Positions 17,758 to 27,419 of a stretch of 64,000 nt of DNA are shown piece by piece. Location: assembly GCF_020171785.1 (NCBI RefSeq), contig NZ_JAIVAE010000013.1, positions 1 to 64,000 on the forward strand, written 5' to 3'. The position numbers and the translations under genes are program-made. Position 1 is the stretch's first letter, and every line of letters begins with the position of its first letter. The notes under the pieces are model-generated. The model saw only the letters and a program-made list of their open reading frames with translations, ran no database searches and was not told the origin of the DNA. The stretch comes from Guptibacillus hwajinpoensis. Its GTDB lineage: Bacteria > Bacillota > Bacilli > Bacillales > Guptibacillaceae.

Positions 17758-17792
17758 AATTAAAAAGAAATTGACATCGTTTTCACTAGTTA

Positions 17793-18782
17793 CTATACAC
17801 TATCTCTTTCGATAAGTCTATAATCAAGTTTAATTTTTTCTTTCTCCAAAGCTTTCCCTGATAACTGTTCTAAAATAAGCTGGGCTGTTTTCTGTCCAGC
17901 ATCCTCATTAAAATAGTCCACTGTAGATAGTGGTGGGGTCACATGTCGTGATAAATCTGATGCACCAATCCCAAATAAAGCGATGTCCTCAGGGATTCGA
18001 ATATTTTGTTCTTTCAAAAAGCCAAGCGCTCCGATCGCCATTCGATCTGTTACAGCGAAGATCGCGGTTGGTCGACTCTCTGATTGTTCGACTAGTTGAC
18101 TTGCCGCTTCATACCCTGATTCAAACGTAAAGTTACCATATTGAATCCACCCTTTTTCAACTGGGAAACCGTGCTTTTCCATTGCATCAAGATAGCCCTG
18201 TTTTCGCACAACCCCAACAGAGTGGTCAGTCTCTTGTACACCAATAAACCCAATGTTACGATGACCTTTTTCAATAAGTAACTCGGTTACACTAAAAGCA
18301 GAATGGTAATCGTCGTATACCACTGAGGTTACTCCACTCAGCTCTTGTCCAATGGCTACAAAAGGGATTGAAGCTTCAGAAATCGTATCAAGTAAATCTT
18401 GATTGCGGTTTGTGGCAAGCAAAATAATGCCGTCAACTTGACGACTTTTTAGTAGTTTAATATTTTGTATTTCTTTCTCAGGCTGTAGTTGTGTATTTGT
18501 TAAAAGAATTTGATACCCGTTGGCTGCAAGCTCTTTCTCAATGCCATTCACAACGCGACTAGCTGTTTCCGTACTAATTCTTGGCAAAATAACGCCAATG
18601 ACACCAGAGCGCTTCGTTCGCATCGTTTTCGCATGTGCACTTGGAATATATCCCATTTCCTCAACGGCTTCAACGACACGTTGCCTTGCTTCATGACTTA
18701 CGTAGCCGTTGTCATTTAGTACTCGTGAAACTGTTGTGCGAGAGACTCCAGCACGTTTTGCTACATCTTTAATTGTTGGCAT
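17793..18782 (-). CDS. scrR: LacI-family sucrose operon repressor
   Basis: A 329-aa LacI/GalR repressor. The N-terminal HTH and hinge are clear (TIKDVAKRAGVSRTTVSRVL; hinge ending HAKTMRTKRS), followed by a periplasmic-binding-protein-like sugar domain. The ATG has a GGAGG site. It is encoded just upstream of scrA with two matching operators between them, so it is assigned as the sucrose or fructose responsive repressor of scrAB. Confidence 0.92.
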   Translation of the reverse strand: MPTIKDVAKRAGVSRTTVSRVLNDNGYVSHEARQRVVEAVEEMGYIPSAHAKTMRTKRSGVIGVILPRISTETASRVVNGIEKELAANGYQILLTNTQLQPEKEIQNIKLLKSRQVDGIILLATNRNQDLLDTISEASIPFVAIGQELSGVTSVVYDDYHSAFSVTELLIEKGHRNIGFIGVQETDHSVGVVRKQGYLDAMEKHGFPVEKGWIQYGNFTFESGYEAASQLVEQSESRPTAIFAVTDRMAIGALGFLKEQNIRIPEDIALFGIGASDLSRHVTPPLSTVDYFNEDAGQKTAQLILEQLSGKALEKEKIKLDYRLIERDSV

Positions 18783-19002
18783 AACCGTTCCTCCATTAAT
18801 GCAGTCTTTCCTTATTTCATCATAATCGATCTATCCTCTAATGTCTATAACTGGGAAAATATGTACGGTTGAATTGTTTAGACAGGCAACTTAGTTTACA
18901 TCTCCCTATAAGCCCTCTATGATTACATGGAGTGTGTATTATTTCGGGTTACTAAATAAATCTTTACTAACCAAATTTAAAAATAACTAAAGGAGGGCAG
19001 CT

Positions 19003-20400
19003 ATGTCAGACGACTATGAACACGAAAAATTGGATGCATCGGCACGCCAAAAATTAATTATCCTTGTTTGTACCATATTAGCTTTTGCTGTTATGAATGG
19101 AACGATGTTTAACGTAGCCATTCCCGATATTGCAGCATCTTTTAATCTTAGCCCTTCAGAAGTAAGCTGGGTCTTAACTGGATATATTCTTGTGTTTGCG
19201 ATTGGATCTCTCATGTACGGAAAGTTGGCCGATATTTACCCAATTAAAACACTTTTCACTATAGGAATTAGTATCTTTGCTACTGGCGCTTTTATTGGCT
19301 TTCTTTCTCCAAACTATCCGACTTTATTAGCCGCGCGAATCCTTCAAGCGATTGGTGGTGCAACAATTCCAGCTCTTGCCTTTATCGTACCAATTCGATT
19401 CCTGCCCAATGAAAAAGGTAGAGTATTCGGACTGATTTCTTCTACGGTTGCATTTGCTTCAGGAGTTGGCCCGATCATTGGTGGCGTTGTAGGTGGCACT
19501 TTGAACTGGCGTTTTCTTTTTCTATTTTCTGTTGCCACAGTGTTCGCAATCCCACTCTTTCGAAAATGGTTGCCGAATGAAGAAAAGCGAGCAGGCTCCA
19601 TTGATTTACCAGGCGCCGCTTTAATGGCTGTATCGGTTGCCTCACTGCTGTTCTATATTACAACATTCCTATGGTACTTACTTGTAATCTTTATCGTCTT
19701 TTTCATTCTATTCTTATGGCGGACATTTACGATCACACACCCGTTTATCGATCCTGTAATATTAAAGAACACGAAATATACGATAACCGTTCTAACAAGC
19801 TTTCTCGGTACATCAGCACTTTTCGGACTGATTTTTGTGATTCCGATCATGTTGCGCGAACTAAACGGGTTATCCACCTTAAAGATCGGTCTTGTCTTAT
19901 TTCCTGGCGCTATGGCAGCCGGATTGATCGGACAAATAGGCGGTAAAATTATTGAACAGCGTGGCGCCATTCTTGTCGTTAAAATTGCTCTGCTCCTGAT
20001 TGCGGGCGGCACATTTTTCATTTCAACCTTTTCAGGTTACAACGCCTGGGTCATCGCACCTTGTTTATTAATTGCTTACCTTGGATTCCCGCTCATCCAA
20101 AGCTCAACTGCCGATTTACTATCTTCTATTCTACCAGACAACCAAAACGGCGTAGGAATGGGCGTTTTCAATTTACTGAACTTCCTTGCAGGGGCATTTA
20201 GCTCAGCTATTTTCGGAAGACTTCTTGAAATGAAAAACGTGTCTTTTTCTATGAATCCCTTATCACTAACGGGAGAAAATCTTATCTTTAGTAACCTATA
20301 CCTAGGGTTAACGTGTATTGCACTAATTGCATTTTCAATCTTCACGTTGAAATTCTTAACGAAACGTGAAAAAGCACTATCAGAATCATCTGCTTCGTAA
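19003..20400 (+). CDS. MFS multidrug/metabolite transporter (DHA2, Tet(L)-like)
   Basis: A 465-aa MFS permease with about 14 predicted membrane segments. NGTMFNVAIPDIAASF at helix 1, motif A-like YGKLADIYPIKTLF, and motif C GVGPIIGGVVGG identify the DHA2 proton antiporters related to Tet(L)/QacA. An AAGGAGGG site precedes the ATG. It is a lone gene divergent from scrR. A clear paralogue is encoded at 49314. Substrate unknown; calling it a tetracycline pump would go beyond the evidence. Confidence 0.87.
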   Translation: MSDDYEHEKLDASARQKLIILVCTILAFAVMNGTMFNVAIPDIAASFNLSPSEVSWVLTGYILVFAIGSLMYGKLADIYPIKTLFTIGISIFATGAFIGFLSPNYPTLLAARILQAIGGATIPALAFIVPIRFLPNEKGRVFGLISSTVAFASGVGPIIGGVVGGTLNWRFLFLFSVATVFAIPLFRKWLPNEEKRAGSIDLPGAALMAVSVASLLFYITTFLWYLLVIFIVFFILFLWRTFTITHPFIDPVILKNTKYTITVLTSFLGTSALFGLIFVIPIMLRELNGLSTLKIGLVLFPGAMAAGLIGQIGGKIIEQRGAILVVKIALLLIAGGTFFISTFSGYNAWVIAPCLLIAYLGFPLIQSSTADLLSSILPDNQNGVGMGVFNLLNFLAGAFSSAIFGRLLEMKNVSFSMNPLSLTGENLIFSNLYLGLTCIALIAFSIFTLKFLTKREKALSESSAS

Positions 20401-20408
20401 CACTCACT

Positions 20409-20440
20409 AAAGAGATCGGCCATAGTGCCGATCTCTTTTT
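20409..20440. terminator. Bidirectional terminator
   Basis: AAAGAGATCGGC and GCCGATCTCTTT form a 12-bp stem between convergent genes. Confidence 0.88.
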
Positions 20441-21770
20441 ATATCATTTTTGCTGCATATAAACCGCTTGCTGCTGCCTGTGATAAGGAATGTGTTTCTC
20501 CTGAGCAATCACCAATTAAAAAGAGTCCGGTTACATCTGTTTCAAAGGAATCATTCGTTGGTATTTTTGCTTCATAAAACTTTCCATCTATGCCATATAA
20601 CAAGGTTTCTTCATCAATAGGCTCTCCTATCAACTTTTCGAGACGATCAAAAAACTCCCGAAGAGCGTCCAGATAGATAGTTGGCAATTCATCTATTAGG
20701 TTACCAGCTTCTCCATTAAGAGAAGGCACAATTGAATTTGAACTCAGAATGTGAGACGTTGTCGCCTGCTGTTTTTTTAAATCTTGAAGACGCTGAACAA
20801 CGATTCGATCTCTTCCCCTATTAATTCCACCTATCACCTGTTGTGCAAAAAGGTCGGCCTCTTCTTTCGAAGAATAAAAAGATGGCACAAATAAAGTGAA
20901 ATTTAAATTGTTTCCTGCGCTATCTTTTTCTCTCTTATTTTGCCCATCAGGCATCACAAGGCCATGTTGATATTTCCTTATTATTCTGCCATTCGGGTTC
21001 ATGCAATACGTCGTTCCTTCAAATGCCTTTCTATTGATATGAAGTTTCGTTTCAAATGTATCTTTTAAGATTGACTCAAGCTGGTTTCCTCGCATTTCAA
21101 CGCGAATCCCTAAATCGAGACGAGCAGGACCAGGTAGAAGACCAAGCTGTTCACACTGACGATACATCCACTCACTTCCGCTGTTACCCGTTGATAGCAC
21201 AACTTTCTTGGTTTTTATGTTTCCTTTTGAAGTATGTATTTCAAAGGAATCGCTTTTTTCAATCGAATACACGTCAGTTTCAAACCACAAATCAATTCGT
21301 TTCGTTAGAACCTCATATAAGCTTTGAAACACGTGGTGAGATCGTTTCGTTCCGAGATGTCTTACCGAAGTCGTTAACACCTCTAATCCTACGCTCTTTG
21401 CATTCACCTCTAACTCTGGACTATGAGTATGATAGAGTTCAGCCTCTTCTCCACCAAAAGAGCAAAGGATGCTGTCGACTTCCCACATCAGCTTTTCTGC
21501 TTGAACTGTTCCTATTTTTCTACCGAGACTACCACCAAAATCATTCGTATAATTAAACTTGCCTTCTGATTTACCAAGTCCAGCGAAACCAATGTATTGA
21601 TCACAAACGTCACATGAACATTCTTGTTTTGAACGAGCCTTACAGTTGCGTTCCGACAGTTTCTTCCCTTTATCAATCAACATAATTTTGGATTCTGGGT
21701 ATCGCTTTGTCAGCTCGTATGCCATAAAAATGCCGCTTACTCCAGCTCCGATGATGGTTACATCATACAT
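20439..21770 (-). CDS. FAD-dependent oxidoreductase of the COG2509 type
   Basis: A 443-aa flavoprotein. The FAD-binding GAGVSGIFMAYEL is at the N-terminus and the second nucleotide-binding stretch GLFLIGDCSGETHSLSQAAA near the C-terminus. A cysteine-rich loop (KQECSCDVC) near residue 50 and GFAGLGKSEGKFNY are typical of the uncharacterised NAD(FAD)-utilising dehydrogenase family. ATG at 21770 follows GGGGG at 7 nt; a TTG two codons earlier is less likely. Monocistronic. The cysteines could hold a metal or a redox disulphide; the substrate is unknown. Confidence 0.82.
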   Translation of the reverse strand: MYDVTIIGAGVSGIFMAYELTKRYPESKIMLIDKGKKLSERNCKARSKQECSCDVCDQYIGFAGLGKSEGKFNYTNDFGGSLGRKIGTVQAEKLMWEVDSILCSFGGEEAELYHTHSPELEVNAKSVGLEVLTTSVRHLGTKRSHHVFQSLYEVLTKRIDLWFETDVYSIEKSDSFEIHTSKGNIKTKKVVLSTGNSGSEWMYRQCEQLGLLPGPARLDLGIRVEMRGNQLESILKDTFETKLHINRKAFEGTTYCMNPNGRIIRKYQHGLVMPDGQNKREKDSAGNNLNFTLFVPSFYSSKEEADLFAQQVIGGINRGRDRIVVQRLQDLKKQQATTSHILSSNSIVPSLNGEAGNLIDELPTIYLDALREFFDRLEKLIGEPIDEETLLYGIDGKFYEAKIPTNDSFETDVTGLFLIGDCSGETHSLSQAAASGLYAAKMI

Positions 21771-21861
21771 AATCAAACCCCCTGCTTTTAACTAGCATAT
21801 CATTACGGTATCCCATCAGTCTCTAGCTATAGTACCCTCTCTATCGGACTTTCGCTTTGAA

Positions 21862-21889
21862 CATAAAAAAGCCCCTCGCTGGGGGCTTT
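21862..21889 (-). terminator. Terminator of the CPA1 antiporter gene
   Basis: AAAGCCCC and GGGGCTTT form a short GC-rich stem followed on the minus strand by T residues; it overlaps the stop codon. Confidence 0.75.
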
Positions 21890-23777
21890 ACTCATCTTCT
21901 AAACGACGTTCTTTTTCTTTTTCTTTCTCTTCTTTCTCATCGGTACGCTGCTTATCAAGCTTTTCACGAATCCGATTAAATTCTTTACTCGGCGGCATCA
22001 GGCTTACAAGTACATCGCCTGCTTCCGCTCTCGTTTGAGAATCGTGAGCAAAAAATTCTAAGCTACCAGAAGGTTTCTTCACAAAGAGCATGATCGTTTC
22101 TTCATCTCGTTCTTTCAAATATCGATCATACGTATACTGCTGAGTAATGTTTGTTTTACGAAAAACATAGCCACTCTCTACTTTACGATTCAAGGTCTCC
22201 CACGTGGCTCCTTCTTTAAACGCCACGCGTCCACCAATCGTATGAACAAGCTCCTCAAGATCGTCGCCTCGATCGTTTCGTAAACTTAACTGGAAGAGGT
22301 TGTTCCGTCCAATTTCAGGAACGAATGTTGTACAAACAAGGGCGTTATAAGAATCGAGCTCAGTTGCCGCAATCATATACTCGTAAGGCGTTAAATCCAG
22401 ACGATATTCGGTTTGTTCAGAAAGAATTTCTCCTCTATAAAACGGCACGCCTGCTTTTCTCGTTGTAAGCAGCCTTTGCCATGATGAATCCGTGATTAAT
22501 ACTGGGATCTTTAATTCTTTTAATGTTTTAGAAAGCGCCGTTGAGAACGTACTTCCTCCAACGATTAGAACTCCCGGTTGACCGTCACTTGCAAGTCCAA
22601 GCTTCTCTGCCGTCCAACGAATGGAAAACCCATGTACAACAACCGTTGCAAATACTAATGCAAATGTGAGAGACATTAGGATTTTTGCATCTTCAAACCC
22701 AGCATCAAGCAACACACTTGCAAAGTAACTTGCGACAGTTAATGCGACGATTCCTCGTGGCGCAATCCAACCAACAAGCGTTTTTTCCTGCCAGGATAGA
22801 TCCGTTCCAATCGTGGATAACCAGATCGAAATTGGTCTTACCACAAATAGCATAAGTAGGACAAACGCAAGGATTTGCCAATGGAAGATTTCAAGCAATG
22901 TGTCAACGGATAAGGAAGCGGTTAGCATGATGAAGATTGTTGAGATTAAAAGAACTGAAATGTTTTCTTTAAAATGTCTCATATCATCAATCGATGAAAT
23001 ATGCATGTTCGCTAGCGTAATCCCCATTGCCGTAACAGCAAGCAATCCCGTTTCATGCGTAATTTCATCAGATACCGCAAAACAAAGGATCACGACAGCG
23101 AAAACGACTGGAGATTTTAAGAATTCAGGAACATATCCCTTCTCAAACATCCACCCAATACCACGTCCACATAGGAACCCAAATAGCGTGGCAAAAAGAG
23201 ATCCTAAGAAAAAGACAAGAAGAACGGTAGCCGTTGCTTCCTCTACTTTTAGAAATTTAATAATTTCAAATGCAAAAACAGCAAGAAGTGCTCCAAGCGG
23301 ATCGACGATGATTCCTTCCCACTTTAATATCTTTGCTGGTCTTGGCTTAAGTTTGGCTTGTCGTAGTAGCGGTAAGATTACGGTTGGGCCCGTTACAATA
23401 AACAACCCGCCTATTACAAACGCAACGCCCCAGGACAAACCTGCAACATAGTGCGCCGACAGTGAACCTAACAGCCATGCTAGAAATGCGCCAACCGTTA
23501 CAATTCTTCCAACCGGGCGACCAAGGCCCTTAATTTCCCTAAAATCAAGATTTAGACTGCCTTCAAATAAAATGATAGCTACTGCAATCGATACGAATGG
23601 ATCAAATAAATCTCCAAATACATCTTCTGGATGAAGGAAGCCAAAAATCGGCCCGACAAGCAAACCAATAATAGACATAACGACAATGGCAGGGAAATGA
23701 AAACGCCAGGCAACCCATTGCGAAAAGATGCCGAGGGCACCAACAAGCATAATATTAAATAAAATCGAATCGACCAT
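21888..23777 (-). CDS. CPA1-type Na+(K+)/H+ antiporter with RCK domain
   Basis: A 629-aa protein: 12 or more membrane helices (residues 1-400), a TrkA-N/RCK nucleotide-binding domain (from GVLIVGGSTFSTALSKTL), a TrkA-C-like part, and a highly charged tail (EKEEKEKEKERRLEDE). The ion-path motif EGIIVDPLGA and TGPTVILPLLR fit NhaP/CPA1 antiporters. The gene starts at ATG 23777 after AAGGAGG; an upstream ATG would lack a site. It likely exports Na+ or K+ for protons in pH and salt homeostasis, gated by nucleotide or c-di-AMP binding to the RCK region (inferred from family). Confidence 0.87.
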   Translation of the reverse strand: MVDSILFNIMLVGALGIFSQWVAWRFHFPAIVVMSIIGLLVGPIFGFLHPEDVFGDLFDPFVSIAVAIILFEGSLNLDFREIKGLGRPVGRIVTVGAFLAWLLGSLSAHYVAGLSWGVAFVIGGLFIVTGPTVILPLLRQAKLKPRPAKILKWEGIIVDPLGALLAVFAFEIIKFLKVEEATATVLLVFFLGSLFATLFGFLCGRGIGWMFEKGYVPEFLKSPVVFAVVILCFAVSDEITHETGLLAVTAMGITLANMHISSIDDMRHFKENISVLLISTIFIMLTASLSVDTLLEIFHWQILAFVLLMLFVVRPISIWLSTIGTDLSWQEKTLVGWIAPRGIVALTVASYFASVLLDAGFEDAKILMSLTFALVFATVVVHGFSIRWTAEKLGLASDGQPGVLIVGGSTFSTALSKTLKELKIPVLITDSSWQRLLTTRKAGVPFYRGEILSEQTEYRLDLTPYEYMIAATELDSYNALVCTTFVPEIGRNNLFQLSLRNDRGDDLEELVHTIGGRVAFKEGATWETLNRKVESGYVFRKTNITQQYTYDRYLKERDEETIMLFVKKPSGSLEFFAHDSQTRAEAGDVLVSLMPPSKEFNRIREKLDKQRTDEKEEKEKEKERRLEDE

Positions 23778-24025
23778 GGATAGCCTCCTTATGTTTAACA
23801 ACTGCTCGTGCTTCGTTCTTATTCTGCCCTTCACACTAACTTCACTATAATTGAATTGAACAGAAATGTTTGAAAATATGCTTACAATTGGCTAAATTAG
23901 TAAAAAACGAAACACTTTTTACATGTCGTCATTTTATATGCAATTGGTACGATAAGGCAACTATCTACTCTTTTCAACCAAAAGAACTATTATCAAGGAA
24001 ATATGTAAAAGAATAGTACCCTTTA

Positions 24026-24040
24026 ATTGGTTAAACCAAT
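24026..24040. repeat. Perfect palindrome of unknown role
   Basis: ATTGGTT-A-AACCAAT is an exact inverted repeat downstream of topB and about 250 bp upstream of the antiporter start. It could be an operator, but no adjacent regulator points to it. Confidence 0.35.
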
Positions 24041-24089
24041 CCATTTCCATACTATATTATTTTTTTATTACATGAATAACAGCTAAATG

Positions 24090-24114
24090 AAAAAAGAAGC
24101 AGGTCACCCTGCTC
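24090..24114 (-). terminator. topB terminator
   Basis: AGCAGG (24098-24103) and CCTGCT (24108-24113) form a short stem followed on the minus strand by TTCTTTTTT, just after the topB stop. Confidence 0.7.
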
Positions 24115-24118
24115 CCTG

Positions 24119-26281
24119 TTATTTATCTTGATCTAATTTTAATTTCGCTAATGCATCAGCTAGAGCTGTATTAACCGGCTCGTCTTTCTGCTGGTTTTTC
24201 ATGTAGCTTGAAACATCTTTCTTCGTCGCTTTTGTATTTTTTTCTTTTTTGCGTCGTTCATTAAATGTCGACAGTTTTTCACGATGACCGCACTTGCATA
24301 TAAAGGTTTGGGCATCACCTTGTCCATGAAGCTCAAGTTTCTTTTTACACTTTGGACACCTTGCGTTAGTTACTTTGCTTTTCCCTTTACGATAGCCACA
24401 TTCACGATCCTGACAAACAAGCATTTTACCTTTTTTACTTTTCACTTCAAGCATCAAATTCCCACAATCAGGACATTTTGTTCCTGTTATGTTATCATGC
24501 TTATATTTCTTCGTACTTGATTTGATTTTCTGAACAGTTTCGTTCGCATAGGCTTTCATCTCTTCAATAAATGCCTGCTTTGAAAGATTACCTTTGCCAA
24601 TCGCTTCAAGCTTTTGCTCCCATTCTGCAGTTAAAGCAGGTGATTGCAATTCATCTGGAACGATCTCAAGCAATTGCTTCCCTTTTGATGTGATCGTTAA
24701 ATCTTTTCCATTCTTTTCAATTAAAAAGCTATTAAATAATTTCTCGATAATATCCGCACGCGTTGCAACGGTTCCGAGTCCACCGGTTTCACCAAGCGTT
24801 TTTGCAAGCTTGTTATCTTGCATGCTTAAAAATTGAGCTGGCTTTTCCATCGCAGTTAATAGTGTTCCTTCGTTAAAACGAGGCGGAGGATTGGTTTTCC
24901 CTTCTGTTCTTGTTAAAGAGAGCACGCGAAGTTCCTGGCCCTCTTTAAGCTCAGGAAGCACGACATCCGCTTCCTCTGTTTCGTATATTTCTTTCCAACC
25001 GGCAGAAAGCACTCTCTTTCCCTTGGCATCAAAGTTTGCTTCACCAATCTTAGCCTTTACCGTCACTTGCTCGTATTCAAATGGCTCGTATAATGCGGCT
25101 ACAAACCGTTTAACAATTAAATCATATACTTTCCGATCCTTATCACTAAGTTCTCGAATAACGGGCGTTTGCTCCGTCGGAATAATCGCATGATGATCGG
25201 ATACTTTTCGATCATCAATAATATGCTTCCCCGTTTGAATTGTTTTACCGAGTACTTTTCGTGCTGCTTTCTCATAAGGCGCTACCGCTTCTAATCTTTC
25301 TTTCAATGTGTCTTTCATATCAGAAGAAAGGAAGCGTGAATCTGTTCTCGGATACGTAACTAGTTTGTGCTGTTCATACAATCGCTGAGTAGCTGAAAGT
25401 GTTTCTTTCGCTGAAAATCCGAATCGCTTGTGCGCGTCTCTTTGTAGTTCAGTTAAGTCATACAACCCAGGTGCAAACGTCTTTTTCTTTGCTTTCTTAA
25501 CTTCTTGAATGCGCGCTTGTTTCCCTGATAACTGCTTAAGGTCAGAATCAATTCGCTCGCGATCGAATACGCGTGAATCATTTGATTTTGAATCCCGATA
25601 CGTTAGTGTAAAACCATCCACCACCGCTGCGATTCCATAATACCGTTCAGGTTGAAAGGACTTGATTTCTTCCTCACGCTTCGCAATCATCGAAAGCGTA
25701 GGGGTTTGCACTCTTCCACTTGAAAGCTGTGCATTGTATTTTGTAGTAAGCGCACGAGTTGCATTAAGACCTACATACCAATCTGCTTCTGACCTTGCTG
25801 CAGCTGCTTGATAAAGATTTGTGTATTGATTGGCATCTTTTAGATTTTTAAATCCATCACGAATCGCTTTGTCTGTGACAGATGAAATCCACAACCTCTT
25901 TAGTGGTTTTTTAGCGCGCGCTTTCTCAATAATCCAACGTGCCACTAACTCTCCTTCTCTACCGGCATCCGTTGCAATCACAATTTCACTTACATCATTA
26001 CGGTTCATTTGCGTTTTCACAACGCTAAATTGTTTTCCACTTCTTTTAATAACGACAAGTTTTAACGGGGCAGGAAGCATTGGCAAATCTTCTAACTTCC
26101 ACGTCTTGTATCCCTCATCATAAACTTCAGGATCAGCAAGCGTCACTAGATGACCAAGTGCCCACGTTACAATATAGCGATCTCCTTCAAGAAAGCCATT
26201 TCCACCTTTTGTACAATTCAATACCCTCGCGATATCACGTCCAACAGAGGGCTTTTCTGCAAGAATAAGTTGTTTACCCAC
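24119..26281 (-). CDS. topB: DNA topoisomerase III
   Basis: A 720-aa type IA topoisomerase. The Toprim acidic motif is in ATDAGREGELV (residues 103-113), SSGRVQTPT is at 187-195, and the DNA-attacking tyrosine is Tyr310 in LVTYPRTDSRFLS. The C-terminus has zinc-ribbon cysteines (CPDCGN, CQDRECGYRKG, CPKCKKK, CKCGH). It relaxes negatively supercoiled DNA and decatenates recombination intermediates. Start is GTG at 26281 with GAGGAG upstream. Length and order match TopB rather than TopA. Confidence 0.95.
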   Translation of the reverse strand: MGKQLILAEKPSVGRDIARVLNCTKGGNGFLEGDRYIVTWALGHLVTLADPEVYDEGYKTWKLEDLPMLPAPLKLVVIKRSGKQFSVVKTQMNRNDVSEIVIATDAGREGELVARWIIEKARAKKPLKRLWISSVTDKAIRDGFKNLKDANQYTNLYQAAAARSEADWYVGLNATRALTTKYNAQLSSGRVQTPTLSMIAKREEEIKSFQPERYYGIAAVVDGFTLTYRDSKSNDSRVFDRERIDSDLKQLSGKQARIQEVKKAKKKTFAPGLYDLTELQRDAHKRFGFSAKETLSATQRLYEQHKLVTYPRTDSRFLSSDMKDTLKERLEAVAPYEKAARKVLGKTIQTGKHIIDDRKVSDHHAIIPTEQTPVIRELSDKDRKVYDLIVKRFVAALYEPFEYEQVTVKAKIGEANFDAKGKRVLSAGWKEIYETEEADVVLPELKEGQELRVLSLTRTEGKTNPPPRFNEGTLLTAMEKPAQFLSMQDNKLAKTLGETGGLGTVATRADIIEKLFNSFLIEKNGKDLTITSKGKQLLEIVPDELQSPALTAEWEQKLEAIGKGNLSKQAFIEEMKAYANETVQKIKSSTKKYKHDNITGTKCPDCGNLMLEVKSKKGKMLVCQDRECGYRKGKSKVTNARCPKCKKKLELHGQGDAQTFICKCGHREKLSTFNERRKKEKNTKATKKDVSSYMKNQQKDEPVNTALADALAKLKLDQDK

Positions 26282-26407
26282 AATACCAATCTCCTCAAAT
26301 TTCGATTATTTCTCTATCATACCAGCTTCAATGTTACACGTGAAACATTGCAAATCAATTGTCCTGTTGAACAAACAAAAAAGAAGATGTCTTCCATCTC
26401 CCTTTGG

Positions 26408-27316
26408 CTAGTTGCTATTCAGAATGCCTTCTTCAATTAAAACCGCTTCAAGAGCATCGACCACTTCAGCATCGTATAAGACGCCTGAAAGACGTTTTAA
26501 TTCATTCATAGCATATTCAGGTGTATAGGCTTTTCGATAGGAACGGTCGTCCGTCATCGCATCATAAGAATCACTAACACCAATAATTTTGGCACCAATC
26601 GTGATCTCATCACCCTTCAAACCATCAGGGTAACCAGAACCGTTAAGGCGCTCGTGGTGCTGATAAATAATATTACTTATATCAGCATAATACGTATCTT
26701 TTATCATATCCGCTCCATCAGCAGGATGTTTTTTAATAATGTCATATTCTTCATCAGTCAGACCTCCTGGCTTGTTAAGAATTTCTTCAGGAACGTTAAT
26801 TTTTCCGACGTCGTGAAGTATGGATGCAACAATAAGGTTGTCAGTATCTTCTGGAGATAATCCCAAATACTTCCCTATTTTGATACTCATACTTTGAACA
26901 CGCTCACTGTGTTCTTTGGTATATTTATCTTTATTTCCTACACTTTTCACAATTTGTATCAGTTTGAAAACATCTTCACTAATCAATCTAAAAGTTGGCT
27001 CATTTATAACCCAAAGAAGCGTTGTTTCATTTATTGCCTCAAAAAATATTAACTCAGTTAATGCTTTTACAGAAAAATAATCACCCACACTTAGGATAAT
27101 ATCTTGATCTTCACATTTTATTTGACCTTCAAGAATATAAAAGAATTCATATGCATCTGGATTTTTTCCAGGATAGATATAAAAAGCGGTTTCTTTATTA
27201 ATTGTGTGTTTCATAAATTCAAGACCTGCCCCCCTTGCTAGTAAACTAAGGGATGCCGACTCCTGTTCTACACTTTCAAGATACGTATTCTTTCTGCCGA
27301 AAACAAAACCTTCCAA
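26408..27316 (-). CDS. Cupin-HD-GYP domain protein
   Basis: A 302-aa protein. Residues 30-105 form a small cupin (GxxxxxEFFYILEGQIKCE; SVGDYFSVKAL), and residues 125-300 an HD-GYP domain with His136, the HD pair in LHDVGK (168-169) and HHERLNGSGYPDG (220-232). HD-GYP domains are metal-dependent phosphodiesterases, often acting on cyclic di-GMP, so a cupin ligand sensor driving nucleotide breakdown is likely. Start is TTG at 27316, six nt after GAGGAGGG. The gene is alone; no GGDEF partner is nearby. Confidence 0.85.
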   Translation of the reverse strand: MEGFVFGRKNTYLESVEQESASLSLLARGAGLEFMKHTINKETAFYIYPGKNPDAYEFFYILEGQIKCEDQDIILSVGDYFSVKALTELIFFEAINETTLLWVINEPTFRLISEDVFKLIQIVKSVGNKDKYTKEHSERVQSMSIKIGKYLGLSPEDTDNLIVASILHDVGKINVPEEILNKPGGLTDEEYDIIKKHPADGADMIKDTYYADISNIIYQHHERLNGSGYPDGLKGDEITIGAKIIGVSDSYDAMTDDRSYRKAYTPEYAMNELKRLSGVLYDAEVVDALEAVLIEEGILNSN

Positions 27317-27378
27317 CTTTTACCCTCCTCGAGTGCGGAACAATAGACTTATATATATTATATACAAATTTATGTTAC

Positions 27379-27417
27379 AAAAAAGGGTGCATCATAAAAT
27401 TGATGCACCCTTTTTTG
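27379..27417 (-). terminator. Terminator of the secreted coiled-coil gene
   Basis: GGGTGCATCA and TGATGCACCC form a 10-bp stem with poly-T on both strands, immediately after the stop of the gene at 27420. Confidence 0.88.
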
Positions 27418-27419
27418 TA

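Larger units (their letters stand above)
23778..24118. other. Intergenic region between topB and the antiporter gene
   Basis: No open frame with a ribosome site is visible on either strand. The region holds AT-rich promoter-like sequence for the antiporter, the perfect 15-bp palindrome ATTGGTTAAACCAAT (24026-24040), and the topB terminator at its left end. Confidence 0.6.

Noticed and set aside
19003-20400. Acquired tetracycline resistance gene
   Set aside because: There are no mobile-element borders, composition matches the neighbours, and a paralogue is also chromosomal; only general MFS similarity is seen.
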